A DNA stretch of 64,000 nucleotides, taken from contig JBEEFP010000083.1 of NCBI GenBank assembly GCA_041166085.1, positions 1 to 64,000 on the forward strand, written 5' to 3'. This document shows positions 1 to 7,443 of the stretch, one piece after another (position 1 is the stretch's first letter; every line of letters starts with the position of its first letter). This DNA is from JBEEFP01 sp041166085. GTDB lineage: Bacteria; Actinomycetota; Acidimicrobiia; Acidimicrobiales; JAFATL01. The notes under the pieces were generated by a model. The model was not told the DNA's origin, ran no database searches, and saw only the letters and a program-made list of their open reading frames with translations. Made by a program: the position numbers and the translations under genes.

Positions 1-238
1 GCGCCGGGATCACCATGGCCTGGGTGATTCCCGTGAGATAGGTGATCTCCGGCGGGATTGCGAGCCCGGGGTTCACGAGGGTCTGGAACGTCCCGAGGCA
101 TTCGCCCGCCCGCAGCTTGACTGCCCCCACCTCGGTGATGGCACAGGTGGCGGCCGAGCCGCCGGTGGTCTCGAGGTCGATGACGACGAAGGTCACGTCG
201 CACAGCGGCGTCCCCATGTCGTCGAACGAGCGCTGCAC
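1..238 (-). CDS. DEDDh 3'-5' exonuclease (DnaQ-like), N-terminal part, truncated by window edge
   Basis: Only the first 79 codons are in the window. The translation contains VVIDLETTGG, the ExoI motif of DnaQ-type exonucleases (D and E bind the metal pair), followed by AITEVGAVK and the segment NPGLAIPPEITYLTGIT, which is typical of the family. It would remove nucleotides 3'-5' from DNA. In actinobacteria such domains are often fused to a GIY-YIG/UvrC-like nuclease, but that part would lie outside this window, so I cannot tell. I chose the GTG at 238; an ATG eight codons in (217) is equally possible. Family membership is seen directly; the substrate is unknown. Confidence 0.8.
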   Translation of the reverse strand, partial: MQRSFDDMGTPLCDVTFVVIDLETTGGSAATCAITEVGAVKLRAGECLGTFQTLVNPGLAIPPEITYLTGITQAMVIPA

Positions 239-344
239 GGGCTCGGAGGGTACGGGAACATGTGTTCGATGGCAACCATCATGCCCTGAAGTGGCCCGCC
301 CGGTGCTGGGCGGGCTGCTCGACCGCTCTCGGTAAGGTGCCGGG

Positions 345-584
345 GTGGCCACCCGGTACCGCTGCAACGCCTGCGGCAACCTCACCCGCTTCGACGTCAC
401 CACGACGCGGCGGACGCGTGGCTTCCACCACTACAGCCTGGGCGGTGAGCTCACGGTGGAGGACGAGCAGGTGCTCGACGAGACGGTCGAGGAGGTGTCC
501 TGCCGCTGGTGCGGGCACGGCCGCTCGGTCGAGGTGGTCGAGGTGGTCGAGGCGGTCGAGGAGGCCACCCAGGCCGACGCCTGA
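345..584 (+). CDS. small zinc-ribbon protein (79 aa)
   Basis: The protein begins YRCNACGN and has a second CRWCGHG near residue 55, giving a CxxC...CxxC pair that looks like a zinc ribbon. The last 20 residues are acidic and repetitive (VEVVEVVEAVEEA), made by a 9-bp DNA unit (ggtcgaggt-like) repeated in tandem. The GTG start is preceded by ggtaaggtgccgggg. It lies alone between the exonuclease gene on the other strand and another small Cys-rich gene. No enzyme motif is visible. It may be a nucleic-acid or protein-binding accessory protein; function unknown. Confidence 0.6.
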   Translation: MATRYRCNACGNLTRFDVTTTRRTRGFHHYSLGGELTVEDEQVLDETVEEVSCRWCGHGRSVEVVEVVEAVEEATQADA

Positions 585-618
585 AATTCCGGTCACACCC
601 CCTCGGCATGATGGGGGC

Positions 619-816
619 ATGACTTCCCTCTCCATCAGCTGCGGTGACTGCGTGATGCAGCACAGCGACCACTGCCAGGACTGCGTGGTGACCTTCATCT
701 GCGACCGGGAGCCGGAGGACGCGGTCGTGATCGATGCCGAGGAGGAGCGGGCGGTGCGGTTGCTCATCGGCGCGGGGCTCGTGCCCGCCCTTCGGCACCG
801 TCGTCGTACGGGCTGA
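619..816 (+). CDS. small Cys-rich protein (65 aa)
   Basis: The ATG at 619 follows a ggggg-rich segment and opens a 65-residue protein with a compact cysteine cluster near the N-terminus: CGDC, then HC, then QDC, then IC. Such spacing suggests metal binding. The C-terminal half is acidic then basic and ends RHRRRTG. Small proteins starting with a similar CxDC cluster are common in actinobacteria next to sepH-like genes, but I cannot name a family with certainty. It precedes the SepH homologue by 76 bp and may be cotranscribed with it. Confidence 0.55.
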   Translation: MTSLSISCGDCVMQHSDHCQDCVVTFICDREPEDAVVIDAEEERAVRLLIGAGLVPALRHRRRTG

Positions 817-892
817 CCAGCGCCGATGGGTCCGCGTGGGCCGCGATGCGCGGTGGTACGTTCGCCCGCGAAGAAGCCGAAAGGGCGCGCGC

Positions 893-2644
893 GTGCAACA
901 GCTGCATCTGGTCGGCTACACCACCGATCTCGACGCACTCATCTTCAGCGCGCGCAAGGGCGCGAAGTCAGGCAGCTACCTGATCCCGCTCGACGAGCAG
1001 GTGCTGGAGAAGATCGATGAGGCCTTGCAGCTGCGCAACGGCCGCTCGGGTGAGGCGGCGCCGGCCAGCGAATCCCGCTCGCGGGCGAAGGCCGCGGCCC
1101 CGCGGCCTGCGAGCAGCCTGACTCCCAAGCAGATCCAGCACCGCCTGCGCTCCGGGCAGACGATCGCCGAGGTGGCGCGCGAGGCAGGGGTCGACGAGGA
1201 CTGGGTGGCGAGGTTCGCGGCGCCGATCGTCGCCGAGCAGATCCAGGTCATCGAGCGGGCGCAGGGTCTGCACCTGGCGACGTCCCGCAAGGGCGAGTCG
1301 GCCGAGCCGCTCGGTGCCTCCGTCGAGCGCAACCTCGAGGTGCGGGGCGTGCCCGTCGACGACGACGACGAGGTCACCGGGCAATGGGACGCCCACCACA
1401 TCCGCGGCGCCAGCTGGTTGGTGGGCTTCGAGTACCGCTCGCGTGGCCGACTGCAGCGGGCCGAGTGGGAGCTCGACGTCGCGGCCGACGAGGTCCATCC
1501 GCGCAACCGGCTGGCCACCGACCTGGGGTACGTCGATGCGCCCCGACGCCGGCGTGCCGCGTCCACCGCGCCGCGGAAGCGGGCTCGGCGCGCGCCGTCG
1601 CGTCCCGCGGCCAAGCGCGCCGCGCCCACCAAGCAGACGGCTGCCGTGAAGCGGGCCGCCGCCACCAAGGCGGCAGCTGCGAAGAAGGCCGCGGCGAGGA
1701 AGGCGGCGGCCAAGAAGGCGGCGGCGCAGAAGGCAGCAGCCGAGAAGGCGGCGGCCAAGCGATTGGCGACGCAGCGCACCGCGGCCAAGCGGGCCATGGC
1801 GCGGCTGGCGGCCGAGAAGGCGGCGGCGGCGCGCAAGGCGACCGCGGCCAAGAAGGCGGCAGAACGGGCCGTCGCGGCCAAGAAGGCGGCGGCCAAGAAG
1901 GCAGCCGCGCGCAAAGCGGCCGACAAGGCGGCGGTGGCGCGCAAGGCGGCTGCGACCAAGAAGGCGACGGCGGCAACCAAGAAGCGCGCCGCTGCGGCCA
2001 AGAAGGCGGCGGCGACCCAGAAGCGCAAGTCGGCCACCCGATCCGCCGCGACGCGCGCCAAGAAGACCACGAAGCGGTCGCCCGCGTCCCGCCGTCCCAC
2101 GCCGGCGCGTCGGCCCGCGACCAGCGGCCGCGCGACCAGCAGCCGTGCCACGAAGAGTCGTGCCGCCAAGGCGGCCAAGAAGACGCCCCCGTCGCCCCGT
2201 CGCCCGGCCGTCACCCGCACTGCCGCCACCGGACGCACGAGCACCCGGCCCCCCGCGCCACCGGCGGCCCGTCCCGCGCCAACACCGCGCCGGCCGGGCG
2301 AGCGCCGCCTGCCTCCCCTCGACGCCACCCTGGCGGGCATGCGTCGCGGCGGCGACGAGCGGCCTCGCCTGCGTCCCCGGCCCGACGCCGCGCCTCGGCG
2401 CGCGGCAGCTCCCACCGCGACGCCGGTCGTGGTGCCCAGCGCCCAGCGCGCGCCTCGGGCCGAACGGCCCAGTCCCGCCCCGCTGCCCGCCGGCGACGGC
2501 CCCGTCGTCATCAAGGCTGCACCCGCGGCCAAGGCGGCAGCCGACGCCGGGCGCGCCCCGGCCCCGCCTGCCCCCGCGTCGTCCGCCGCTGAGCCGGAGC
2601 GGGGCTCCCGGCGGCCCCGACGGCGACCCCTGCGCGGCAGGTAG
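893..2644 (+). CDS. sepH: SepH-like septation protein with histone-H1-like tail
   Basis: Residues 1-50 (QQLHLVGYTTDLDALIF then SYLIPLDEQVLEKI) and the helix-turn-helix at about 76-124 (LTPKQIQHRLRSGQTIAEVA, then AGVDEDWVARFAAPI) match the DUF3071 region of SepH, the actinobacterial protein that stimulates FtsZ assembly at the septum. From about residue 240 to 400 the protein is almost only Ala/Lys/Arg in AAKKAAAR-type units, like the tail of eukaryotic H1 or of bacterial HupB. Residues 400-583 are Pro/Arg-rich. At 583 residues it is much longer than typical SepH (about 340, from memory). I chose GTG 893 because DUF3071 homology starts there; the frame stays open upstream to 734. Confidence 0.8.
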   Translation: MQQLHLVGYTTDLDALIFSARKGAKSGSYLIPLDEQVLEKIDEALQLRNGRSGEAAPASESRSRAKAAAPRPASSLTPKQIQHRLRSGQTIAEVAREAGVDEDWVARFAAPIVAEQIQVIERAQGLHLATSRKGESAEPLGASVERNLEVRGVPVDDDDEVTGQWDAHHIRGASWLVGFEYRSRGRLQRAEWELDVAADEVHPRNRLATDLGYVDAPRRRRAASTAPRKRARRAPSRPAAKRAAPTKQTAAVKRAAATKAAAAKKAAARKAAAKKAAAQKAAAEKAAAKRLATQRTAAKRAMARLAAEKAAAARKATAAKKAAERAVAAKKAAAKKAAARKAADKAAVARKAAATKKATAATKKRAAAAKKAAATQKRKSATRSAATRAKKTTKRSPASRRPTPARRPATSGRATSSRATKSRAAKAAKKTPPSPRRPAVTRTAATGRTSTRPPAPPAARPAPTPRRPGERRLPPLDATLAGMRRGGDERPRLRPRPDAAPRRAAAPTATPVVVPSAQRAPRAERPSPAPLPAGDGPVVIKAAPAAKAAADAGRAPAPPAPASSAAEPERGSRRPRRRPLRGR

Positions 2645-2677
2645 GGCCCCGACACCGCCGGCGGCCATCATGGATGG

Positions 2678-3733
2678 GTGCCGGCCACGACCACCCTCAC
2701 TGACGACGTCCTCCGCGTCGGTCTGCAGGCGGGGCTGGACGCGGTCGGTGTGGCCGGGGCCGAGCCCTTTCATTCGACGCAGCGAGATCTCGAAGAGCGC
2801 AAGGCGGCCGGGCTGCACGGGGGGATGCACTTCACCTACGGGCGTCCCGAGCGCTCGACCGATCCGGGGCGGGCCCTGGCCGGCGCGCGCGCCCTCGTGG
2901 TGGGCGCCTGGTCCTACCGGCGGCCTGCGCCCGTGCGACCGGGCGACCCGACGGCGCGCGTGGCGAGCTATGCACGCGCCGACCACTACTCGGAGCTTCG
3001 GAGTGCGTTGTACGCCGTCGCCGAACACCTGACCACGGACGGCTGGCGGGCGCGCGTGCTCGTCGACGACAACGCGCTCGTCGACCGCGAGGCGGCCCGG
3101 CGCGCCGGTCTCGGTTGGTACGGCAAGAACAGCAACCTGCTCCTGCCCGGCCGAGGCTCGTGGTTCGTGCTCGGCTCCGTCGTCACCGACGCGCCGCTCG
3201 TCGCCAACGAGGTGCCGGTCGAGGATGGCTGCGGTGCGTGCACGCGGTGCATCACCAGTTGTCCCACCGACGCCATCGTCGCTCCCGGCGTGGTCGACGC
3301 GCGCCGCTGCCTGGCCTGGCTGCTGCAGGCGGACGGGCCCTTCCCCGTCGAGCACCGAGCCGCCCTCGGCGATCGCATCTACGGCTGCGACGACTGCCAG
3401 GAGGTCTGTCCGCCCAATCGCCGCCTGCCTGACCCCAGTCAGGACGGGGACGGGGAAAGCACCGCGTGGGTGCCCGTCCTCGAGCTGCTGGCCCTGGACG
3501 ACGAGGCGCTGCTCGAACGCTTCGGCCGTTGGTACATCGCCCACCGCGACCCGCGCTACCTGCGGCGCAACGCCCTTGTGGTCCTCGGCAACGTCGGCGA
3601 CCGCGATGACCCTGCCGTCGTGTCGGCCATTCGCCACTACCAGTCCTGTGGCGACCCCCTCCTGCAGGAGCACGCCGAGTGGGCCGCCGACACCCTCGGC
3701 CTGGAGGCGGCCGCAAGGGCGGACGAGACGTGA
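2678..3733 (+). CDS. queG: epoxyqueuosine reductase
   Basis: QueG carries out the last step of queuosine synthesis, reducing epoxyqueuosine in tRNA using cobalamin and two 4Fe-4S clusters. The 351-residue length fits the family. The N-terminal DUF1730 domain includes DNNALVDREAARRAGLGWYGKN. Two ferredoxin-like cluster motifs follow: CGACTRCITSCPTDAI and CDDCQEVCP. The C-terminus has HEAT-like residues (RRNALVVLGNVGD). The GTG start is the first plausible one. The stop overlaps the start of the next gene (GTGA), so the two are probably cotranscribed, although their functions are unrelated. Confidence 0.92.
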   Translation: MPATTTLTDDVLRVGLQAGLDAVGVAGAEPFHSTQRDLEERKAAGLHGGMHFTYGRPERSTDPGRALAGARALVVGAWSYRRPAPVRPGDPTARVASYARADHYSELRSALYAVAEHLTTDGWRARVLVDDNALVDREAARRAGLGWYGKNSNLLLPGRGSWFVLGSVVTDAPLVANEVPVEDGCGACTRCITSCPTDAIVAPGVVDARRCLAWLLQADGPFPVEHRAALGDRIYGCDDCQEVCPPNRRLPDPSQDGDGESTAWVPVLELLALDDEALLERFGRWYIAHRDPRYLRRNALVVLGNVGDRDDPAVVSAIRHYQSCGDPLLQEHAEWAADTLGLEAAARADET

Positions 3734-4863
3734 GCCACCTCCTCGTCACCAATGACTTCCCGCCGAAGGTGGGTGGGATCCAGTCGTACCTGTGGGAGCT
3801 GTGGCGCCGGCTGCCGCCGGAGCGGGTGACGGTGCTGACCACGCCGTACGCCGGCGCGAAAGAGTGGGACGACGCCCAGGCGTTTCGGGTCGTGCGCACG
3901 CGCGACCGGGTGCTCTTCCCGACACCGTCGCTCGTCCGCCGCATCAACGCGCTCGCCGACGAGACGGACGCCGGCGTGGTCGTGCTGGACCCCGCGCTCC
4001 CGCTGAGCCTCCTCGGGCCGAGGCTGGCCCGCCCCTACGCGGTCGTCGTGCACGGCGCGGAGGTCACGGTGCCCGGACGCCTGCCCGGCAGCAGCCAGCT
4101 CCTCGGTCACGTGCTGCGCGGCGCCCGTCACGTCATCGCGGCCGGCGGCTATCCCGCCGCCGAGGCCCGCCGCGCCGCCGGTCCCGGGCGCATGCCGCCT
4201 TTCACGATCGTGCCGCCGGGCGTCGACGTCGAACGCTTCCGTCCCCTCGACGAGGCGGAGCGCAAGACGGCCCGGGCCGAGCTGGGCCTGCCCGCCGACG
4301 TCCAGATCGTCACCAGCGTGAGCAGGCTGGTGCCCCGCAAGGGCATGGACGTGCTCATCGACGCGGCGGCCCACCTGCGCCGGTCGCACCCCGACCTCGT
4401 CATCGCCATCGCAGGGGACGGCCGCGATCGCAAGCGGCTCGAGGCCCGAGCGGGACGCGAGGGCGCGCCCGTGCGCTTTCTCGGTCGGGTCGCCGACGAG
4501 CTGCTCCCGGCGGTCTACGGGTGCGCGGACGTGTTCGCCATGCTGTGCCGCAATCGGTGGGCCGGGCTCGAGCAGGAGGGCTTCGGCATCGTGTTCGTCG
4601 AGGCGGCCGCGTGTGGCGTGCCCTCGGTCGCGGGAGACAGCGGCGGTGCGGCGGAAGCGGTGGCTGCCGACGAGACGGGCTTTGTCGTGCGCGAGCCCCG
4701 CGACGCCAAGGCCGTCGCGTCGGCCCTCGCTCGCGTGCTCGACGACGACGCACTGCGGAGCCGCATGGGTCGGGCGGCGCGGACGCGGGCCGCGGCCGAG
4801 TTCACCTACGACCACCTGGCGACGGTCCTCGACGACGCGCTGCTGGCCATGGGGGACCGCTGA
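3730..4863 (+). CDS. GT4 glycosyltransferase, PimB-like mannosyltransferase
   Basis: The protein opens LLVTNDFPPKVGGIQSYL, the signature start of the mycobacterial PimB/MgtA group that adds mannose to phosphatidylinositol mannosides or related lipids. A GT-B fold is indicated by the second domain: SRLVPRKGMDVLIDAA (UDP/GDP-sugar binding loop) and the E-x7-E element EGFGIVFVEAAACG, where the glutamates contact the nucleotide sugar. At 377 residues it has the normal length. It overlaps queG by 4 bp and is followed after 1 bp by a membrane-protein gene, so it may start an envelope-related operon. The acceptor is inferred, not seen. Confidence 0.82.
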   Translation: MSHLLVTNDFPPKVGGIQSYLWELWRRLPPERVTVLTTPYAGAKEWDDAQAFRVVRTRDRVLFPTPSLVRRINALADETDAGVVVLDPALPLSLLGPRLARPYAVVVHGAEVTVPGRLPGSSQLLGHVLRGARHVIAAGGYPAAEARRAAGPGRMPPFTIVPPGVDVERFRPLDEAERKTARAELGLPADVQIVTSVSRLVPRKGMDVLIDAAAHLRRSHPDLVIAIAGDGRDRKRLEARAGREGAPVRFLGRVADELLPAVYGCADVFAMLCRNRWAGLEQEGFGIVFVEAAACGVPSVAGDSGGAAEAVAADETGFVVREPRDAKAVASALARVLDDDALRSRMGRAARTRAAAEFTYDHLATVLDDALLAMGDR

Positions 4864-4864
4864 G

Positions 4865-5272
4865 GTGGACGACCCGCTGGTGCGCGCGTCGTGGGCGGGG
4901 ACGGCCGTCTTCACCGCCGTCTCGGTCCTCGCGGTCGCGTCGCACACTGCTCGCGCTGCGGCCGTCGCCGTCGACCTCGTCCTGTTCCTCGCCGGCATCG
5001 TCGCGTTCCTCGTCGCCTTGGCTCGCGCCATCGGCCGCAGCCGTCAGGAACTGCTCACCTTGCCTGGTGTGTTCTTCCTGCAGGACAGCGCGCCCCAGAC
5101 GGTGCGCCGCCACCTGCTGGCGTCGGTGGCCGTCGAGGTGGTCGTGGCGTTCGTCACTGCCGGTCTTCGGCCGTACACCAGCGTGGCCTTCGGGATACTC
5201 GTGCCCGTCTACGCCCTCGGTCTCACCGGGCTCTGGGGCGCGGCCCGGGGCCGCTACGAGGCCCGCGGGTAG
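4865..5272 (+). CDS. integral membrane protein (about 4 TM)
   Basis: The GTG start lies one base after the stop of the glycosyltransferase gene. The 135-residue product has hydrophobic segments at about 8-27 (AGTAVFTAVSVLAVASH), 33-53 (VDLVLFLAGIVAFLVALA), 83-103 (LLASVAVEVVVAFVTAG) and 109-128 (VAFGILVPVYALGLTGLWGA), which predicts four membrane helices. A loop with RQELLTLPGVFFLQDSAP separates the pairs. No catalytic motif is visible. Tight coupling to the PimB-like gene hints at a role in envelope lipid handling, but this is inference from position only. Confidence 0.65.
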   Translation: MDDPLVRASWAGTAVFTAVSVLAVASHTARAAAVAVDLVLFLAGIVAFLVALARAIGRSRQELLTLPGVFFLQDSAPQTVRRHLLASVAVEVVVAFVTAGLRPYTSVAFGILVPVYALGLTGLWGAARGRYEARG

Positions 5273-5284
5273 GATCGGTCCACC

Positions 5285-5509
5285 GTGCGGTGGGTCATCC
5301 TCCTGGTAGGTCTCGATTCGATCGCCATCCTCAGCCTCATCGATTGCATGCACCGGAACGAGGACCATTTCGCGGGCGGCGAGGAGGACAAGCGGGCGTG
5401 GATCCGCTGGTTGTGGGTCGCGGTTGCCACTGCGTGGTTCGGGGTGGGCAACGGCATCGTCCTCGGCTACTTCTATGCGGTCGTCAAACGCAACAGCATG
5501 CGGTACTGA
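5285..5509 (+). CDS. small membrane protein (74 aa, 2 TM)
   Basis: This short protein begins with a hydrophobic helix (WVILLVGLDSIAILSLID), then a charged loop (HRNEDHFAGGEEDKRAW), then a second helix (WLWVAVATAWFGVGNGIVLGYFYAVV) and a basic end. The two-helix layout with a charged linker resembles PLDc_N-type small membrane proteins, but there is no convincing signature. It starts with GTG 12 bp after the preceding membrane-protein gene and ends 16 bp before the SRPBCC gene, so it is probably part of the same transcript. Confidence 0.55.
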   Translation: MRWVILLVGLDSIAILSLIDCMHRNEDHFAGGEEDKRAWIRWLWVAVATAWFGVGNGIVLGYFYAVVKRNSMRY

Positions 5510-5525
5510 GGGCACGAGGGAGCAG

Positions 5526-5963
5526 ATGACGGACCAGGCGACAGAGCAGATGGAGGTCGGCGCCCCGCCCGACCGCTGCTGGGAGGTGCTGCTCGACTTC
5601 GAGCGCTATCCCGAGTGGGTGGGCGACCTCAAGCAGGTCGAGGTGCTCGAGCGCGACGACAGCGGCCGTGGAACGCGCGTCTCGTTCCGCGCCGCGGCGA
5701 TGGGCCGCAGTACCAGCTACACGCTGGCCTACGACTACACCGAGGAGCCGCGTGTGCTGGCGTGGGTGCTGGAGCGGGGCGACCTCATGCGCAAGCTCGA
5801 CGGCAGCTACGTGTTCGACCCCGTCGACGGGCAGCGCACCCACGTCACCTACCACCTGGAGGCAGAACTCATCGTGCCGTTGCCCGGTTTCGTGAAGCGG
5901 CGGGCCGAGGGGCGCATCATGGGCGCCGCCCTGCGCGAGCTGAAGGGCAGGGTGGAGACGTGA
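5526..5963 (+). CDS. SRPBCC (START/Bet v1-like) lipid- or ligand-binding protein
   Basis: The 145-residue protein has the usual SRPBCC opening, MEVGAPPDRCWEVLLDFERYPEW, followed by alternating beta strands (THVTYHLEAELIVPLPGFVKRR) and a C-terminal amphipathic helix ending LKGRVE. These folds form a deep hydrophobic pocket for lipids or polyketide-like ligands. The ATG at 5526 has a good ribosome site (gagggagcag). The last four bases overlap the GTG of the ArsA-like gene. The ligand is unknown. The neighbourhood (ArsA-like ATPase, membrane proteins) suggests membrane or lipid homeostasis. Confidence 0.8.
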   Translation: MTDQATEQMEVGAPPDRCWEVLLDFERYPEWVGDLKQVEVLERDDSGRGTRVSFRAAAMGRSTSYTLAYDYTEEPRVLAWVLERGDLMRKLDGSYVFDPVDGQRTHVTYHLEAELIVPLPGFVKRRAEGRIMGAALRELKGRVET

Positions 5964-7174
5964 CCGGCCGTGACAGCGACGTGAGCGCAGAGGTGACGCC
6001 GCGCATCCTGTTGTTCACCGGCAAAGGCGGGGTGGGCAAGACCACCGTGGCGGCAGCCACTGCGCTGCGCGCCGCCGAGTCGGGCCTGCGGACCGTGGTG
6101 CTGTCCACTGATCCGGCCCACTCGCTCGCCGATTCCTTCGACGCGTCCCTCGCGTCGGTGCCCACGCCCATCAGCCCCAACCTGTGGGGCCAGCAGCTCG
6201 ACGCCACCGAGCGCATGGAAGAGGTCTGGGCCGAGATCCAGGGCTACGTGATGGAGGTGCTGGGCTGGGCCGGCGTCGACGCCATCGAGGCCGAGGAGCT
6301 GTCGGTCGTGCCCGGCCTCGACGAGATCTTCGGGCTCAGCGACATCAAGGCCTTTGCCGAATCGGGGCGGTGGGACCTGATCGTCGTCGACTGTGCGCCG
6401 ACCGCGGAGACGATCCGCTTCCTGTCGCTGCCCGACATCCTTTCCTGGTACATGCAGCGCATCTTCCCGGCCGAGCGCAGGCTGGCGCGTGTCGTGCGCC
6501 CCGTGCTGTCGCGGATGACGGCGATCCCGATCCCGGGCGACGACGTGTTCGCCGCGACCCGCCGGTTCTACGACCGTCTCGACGGTGTGCGCGAGCTGCT
6601 CACCGACCCCGACCGCACCAGTGTGCGGCTGGTCGTCAACCCCGAGCGCATGGTGATCGCCGAGGCCCGTCGTACCGCCACGTACCTCGCCCTCTTCGGA
6701 TACTCGGTGGACGCGGTGGTGGCCAACCGTCTCCTCCCGGACGCCATCACCGATCCGTGGTTCAAGGCGTGGAAGGAGACCCACGCCGAGCACCTGGTCG
6801 CCATCGAGGAAGGCTTCGCGCCGGTCCCGGTGCTCAAGGCCAATCTGGCGGCCGACGAGCTGGTCGGGCCCGAGCGCCTGCGCTCCTTCGGCGAGGCCCT
6901 CTACGGCGACCGCGATCCCGCCGCACGACTGCACGACGGTCCGTCCCTCAAGATCACCAAGCGCGGCAAGGCGCATGTGCTCGCCCTCCCGCTGCCGTTC
7001 GTCGACCGCGACGATCTCGAGGTCGGACGCCACGACGACGAGCTGCTCGTGCGCGTCGGTCCCCACCGTCGGGCCATCGTGTTGCCCGACTCGCTCAAGC
7101 GCCGCCAGGTCGCCGGTGCCAAGCTCGAAGGCGACTGGCTGGAAGTGCGCTTCACACAGACCGAGGACAAATGA
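5960..7174 (+). CDS. ArsA/GET3-like anion-transporting ATPase family protein
   Basis: The N-terminal ILLFTGKGGVGKTTVAAATAL is the deviant Walker A (GKGGVGKT) of the ArsA/Get3/MinD class, followed by the switch I segment STDPAHSLADSF and switch II-like IVVDCAPTAETIRFLSLP. The C-terminal part (about residue 330 on) is a small beta-rich domain (ALPLPFVDRDDLEVGRHDDELLVRVG) of the ArsA HSP20-like type. At 404 residues it holds one ATPase domain, so it probably works as a dimer. There is no arsB, arsC or arsR nearby, so arsenite export is unlikely. Mycobacterial relatives have other roles. Coupled by 4-bp overlaps on both sides. Confidence 0.85.
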   Translation: MTGRDSDVSAEVTPRILLFTGKGGVGKTTVAAATALRAAESGLRTVVLSTDPAHSLADSFDASLASVPTPISPNLWGQQLDATERMEEVWAEIQGYVMEVLGWAGVDAIEAEELSVVPGLDEIFGLSDIKAFAESGRWDLIVVDCAPTAETIRFLSLPDILSWYMQRIFPAERRLARVVRPVLSRMTAIPIPGDDVFAATRRFYDRLDGVRELLTDPDRTSVRLVVNPERMVIAEARRTATYLALFGYSVDAVVANRLLPDAITDPWFKAWKETHAEHLVAIEEGFAPVPVLKANLAADELVGPERLRSFGEALYGDRDPAARLHDGPSLKITKRGKAHVLALPLPFVDRDDLEVGRHDDELLVRVGPHRRAIVLPDSLKRRQVAGAKLEGDWLEVRFTQTEDK

Positions 7175-7443
7175 CAGATCACGAGCGAGGCGAGAAAGCC
7201 AAGGAAGCAGTCGAGCACCTGCAGGAGGCCGCGCTGCAGATGATCGCCGCCGCGCGCGCGGTGCTCGACATCGCCGAGGAGATGGTCAAGGACCCCGCGC
7301 CGCTGCTGGCGGCGGCCGCGGCCACGGCCGAGGCGGCGGCCAAGACGGGAGCCCGCATCGCCGATCCCACCGCAGGCGCAGGCGAGCACGCGCACGACGG
7401 CCCGCCGTCCGAGCCCCGCGTCCAGCACATCCGCGTCAGTTGA
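7171..7443 (+). CDS. small helical hypothetical protein (90 aa)
   Basis: The ATG overlaps the stop of the ArsA-like gene (ATGA), and its own TGA overlaps the TTG start of the next gene, so it is translationally coupled on both sides. Residues 5-65 are strongly helical and amphipathic (EAVEHLQEAALQMIAAARAVLDIAEEMV, then an Ala-rich stretch), possibly a coiled coil. The tail is polar with a His/Asp-rich segment. There is no known domain. Its fixed place between the ATPase and the baeRF-like gene suggests it is a partner of one of them. Confidence 0.65.
   Translation: MTDHERGEKAKEAVEHLQEAALQMIAAARAVLDIAEEMVKDPAPLLAAAAATAEAAAKTGARIADPTAGAGEHAHDGPPSEPRVQHIRVS

Noticed and set aside
1620..2060. 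Tandem DNA repeat or CRISPR-like array
   Set aside because: The repetitive DNA is the coding sequence of an Ala/Lys-rich protein tail, with irregular unit length and no spacers.
968..3673. Minus-strand open frame of 901 codons
   Set aside because: It is the antisense of the Ala/Lys repeat of the SepH gene and of queG. The translation is low-complexity and has no domain; the long frame is a product of high GC.
5960..7174. Arsenite resistance operon
   Set aside because: The ATPase is ArsA-like, but there is no arsB, arsC, arsD or arsR in the neighbourhood, and the operon holds unrelated genes.
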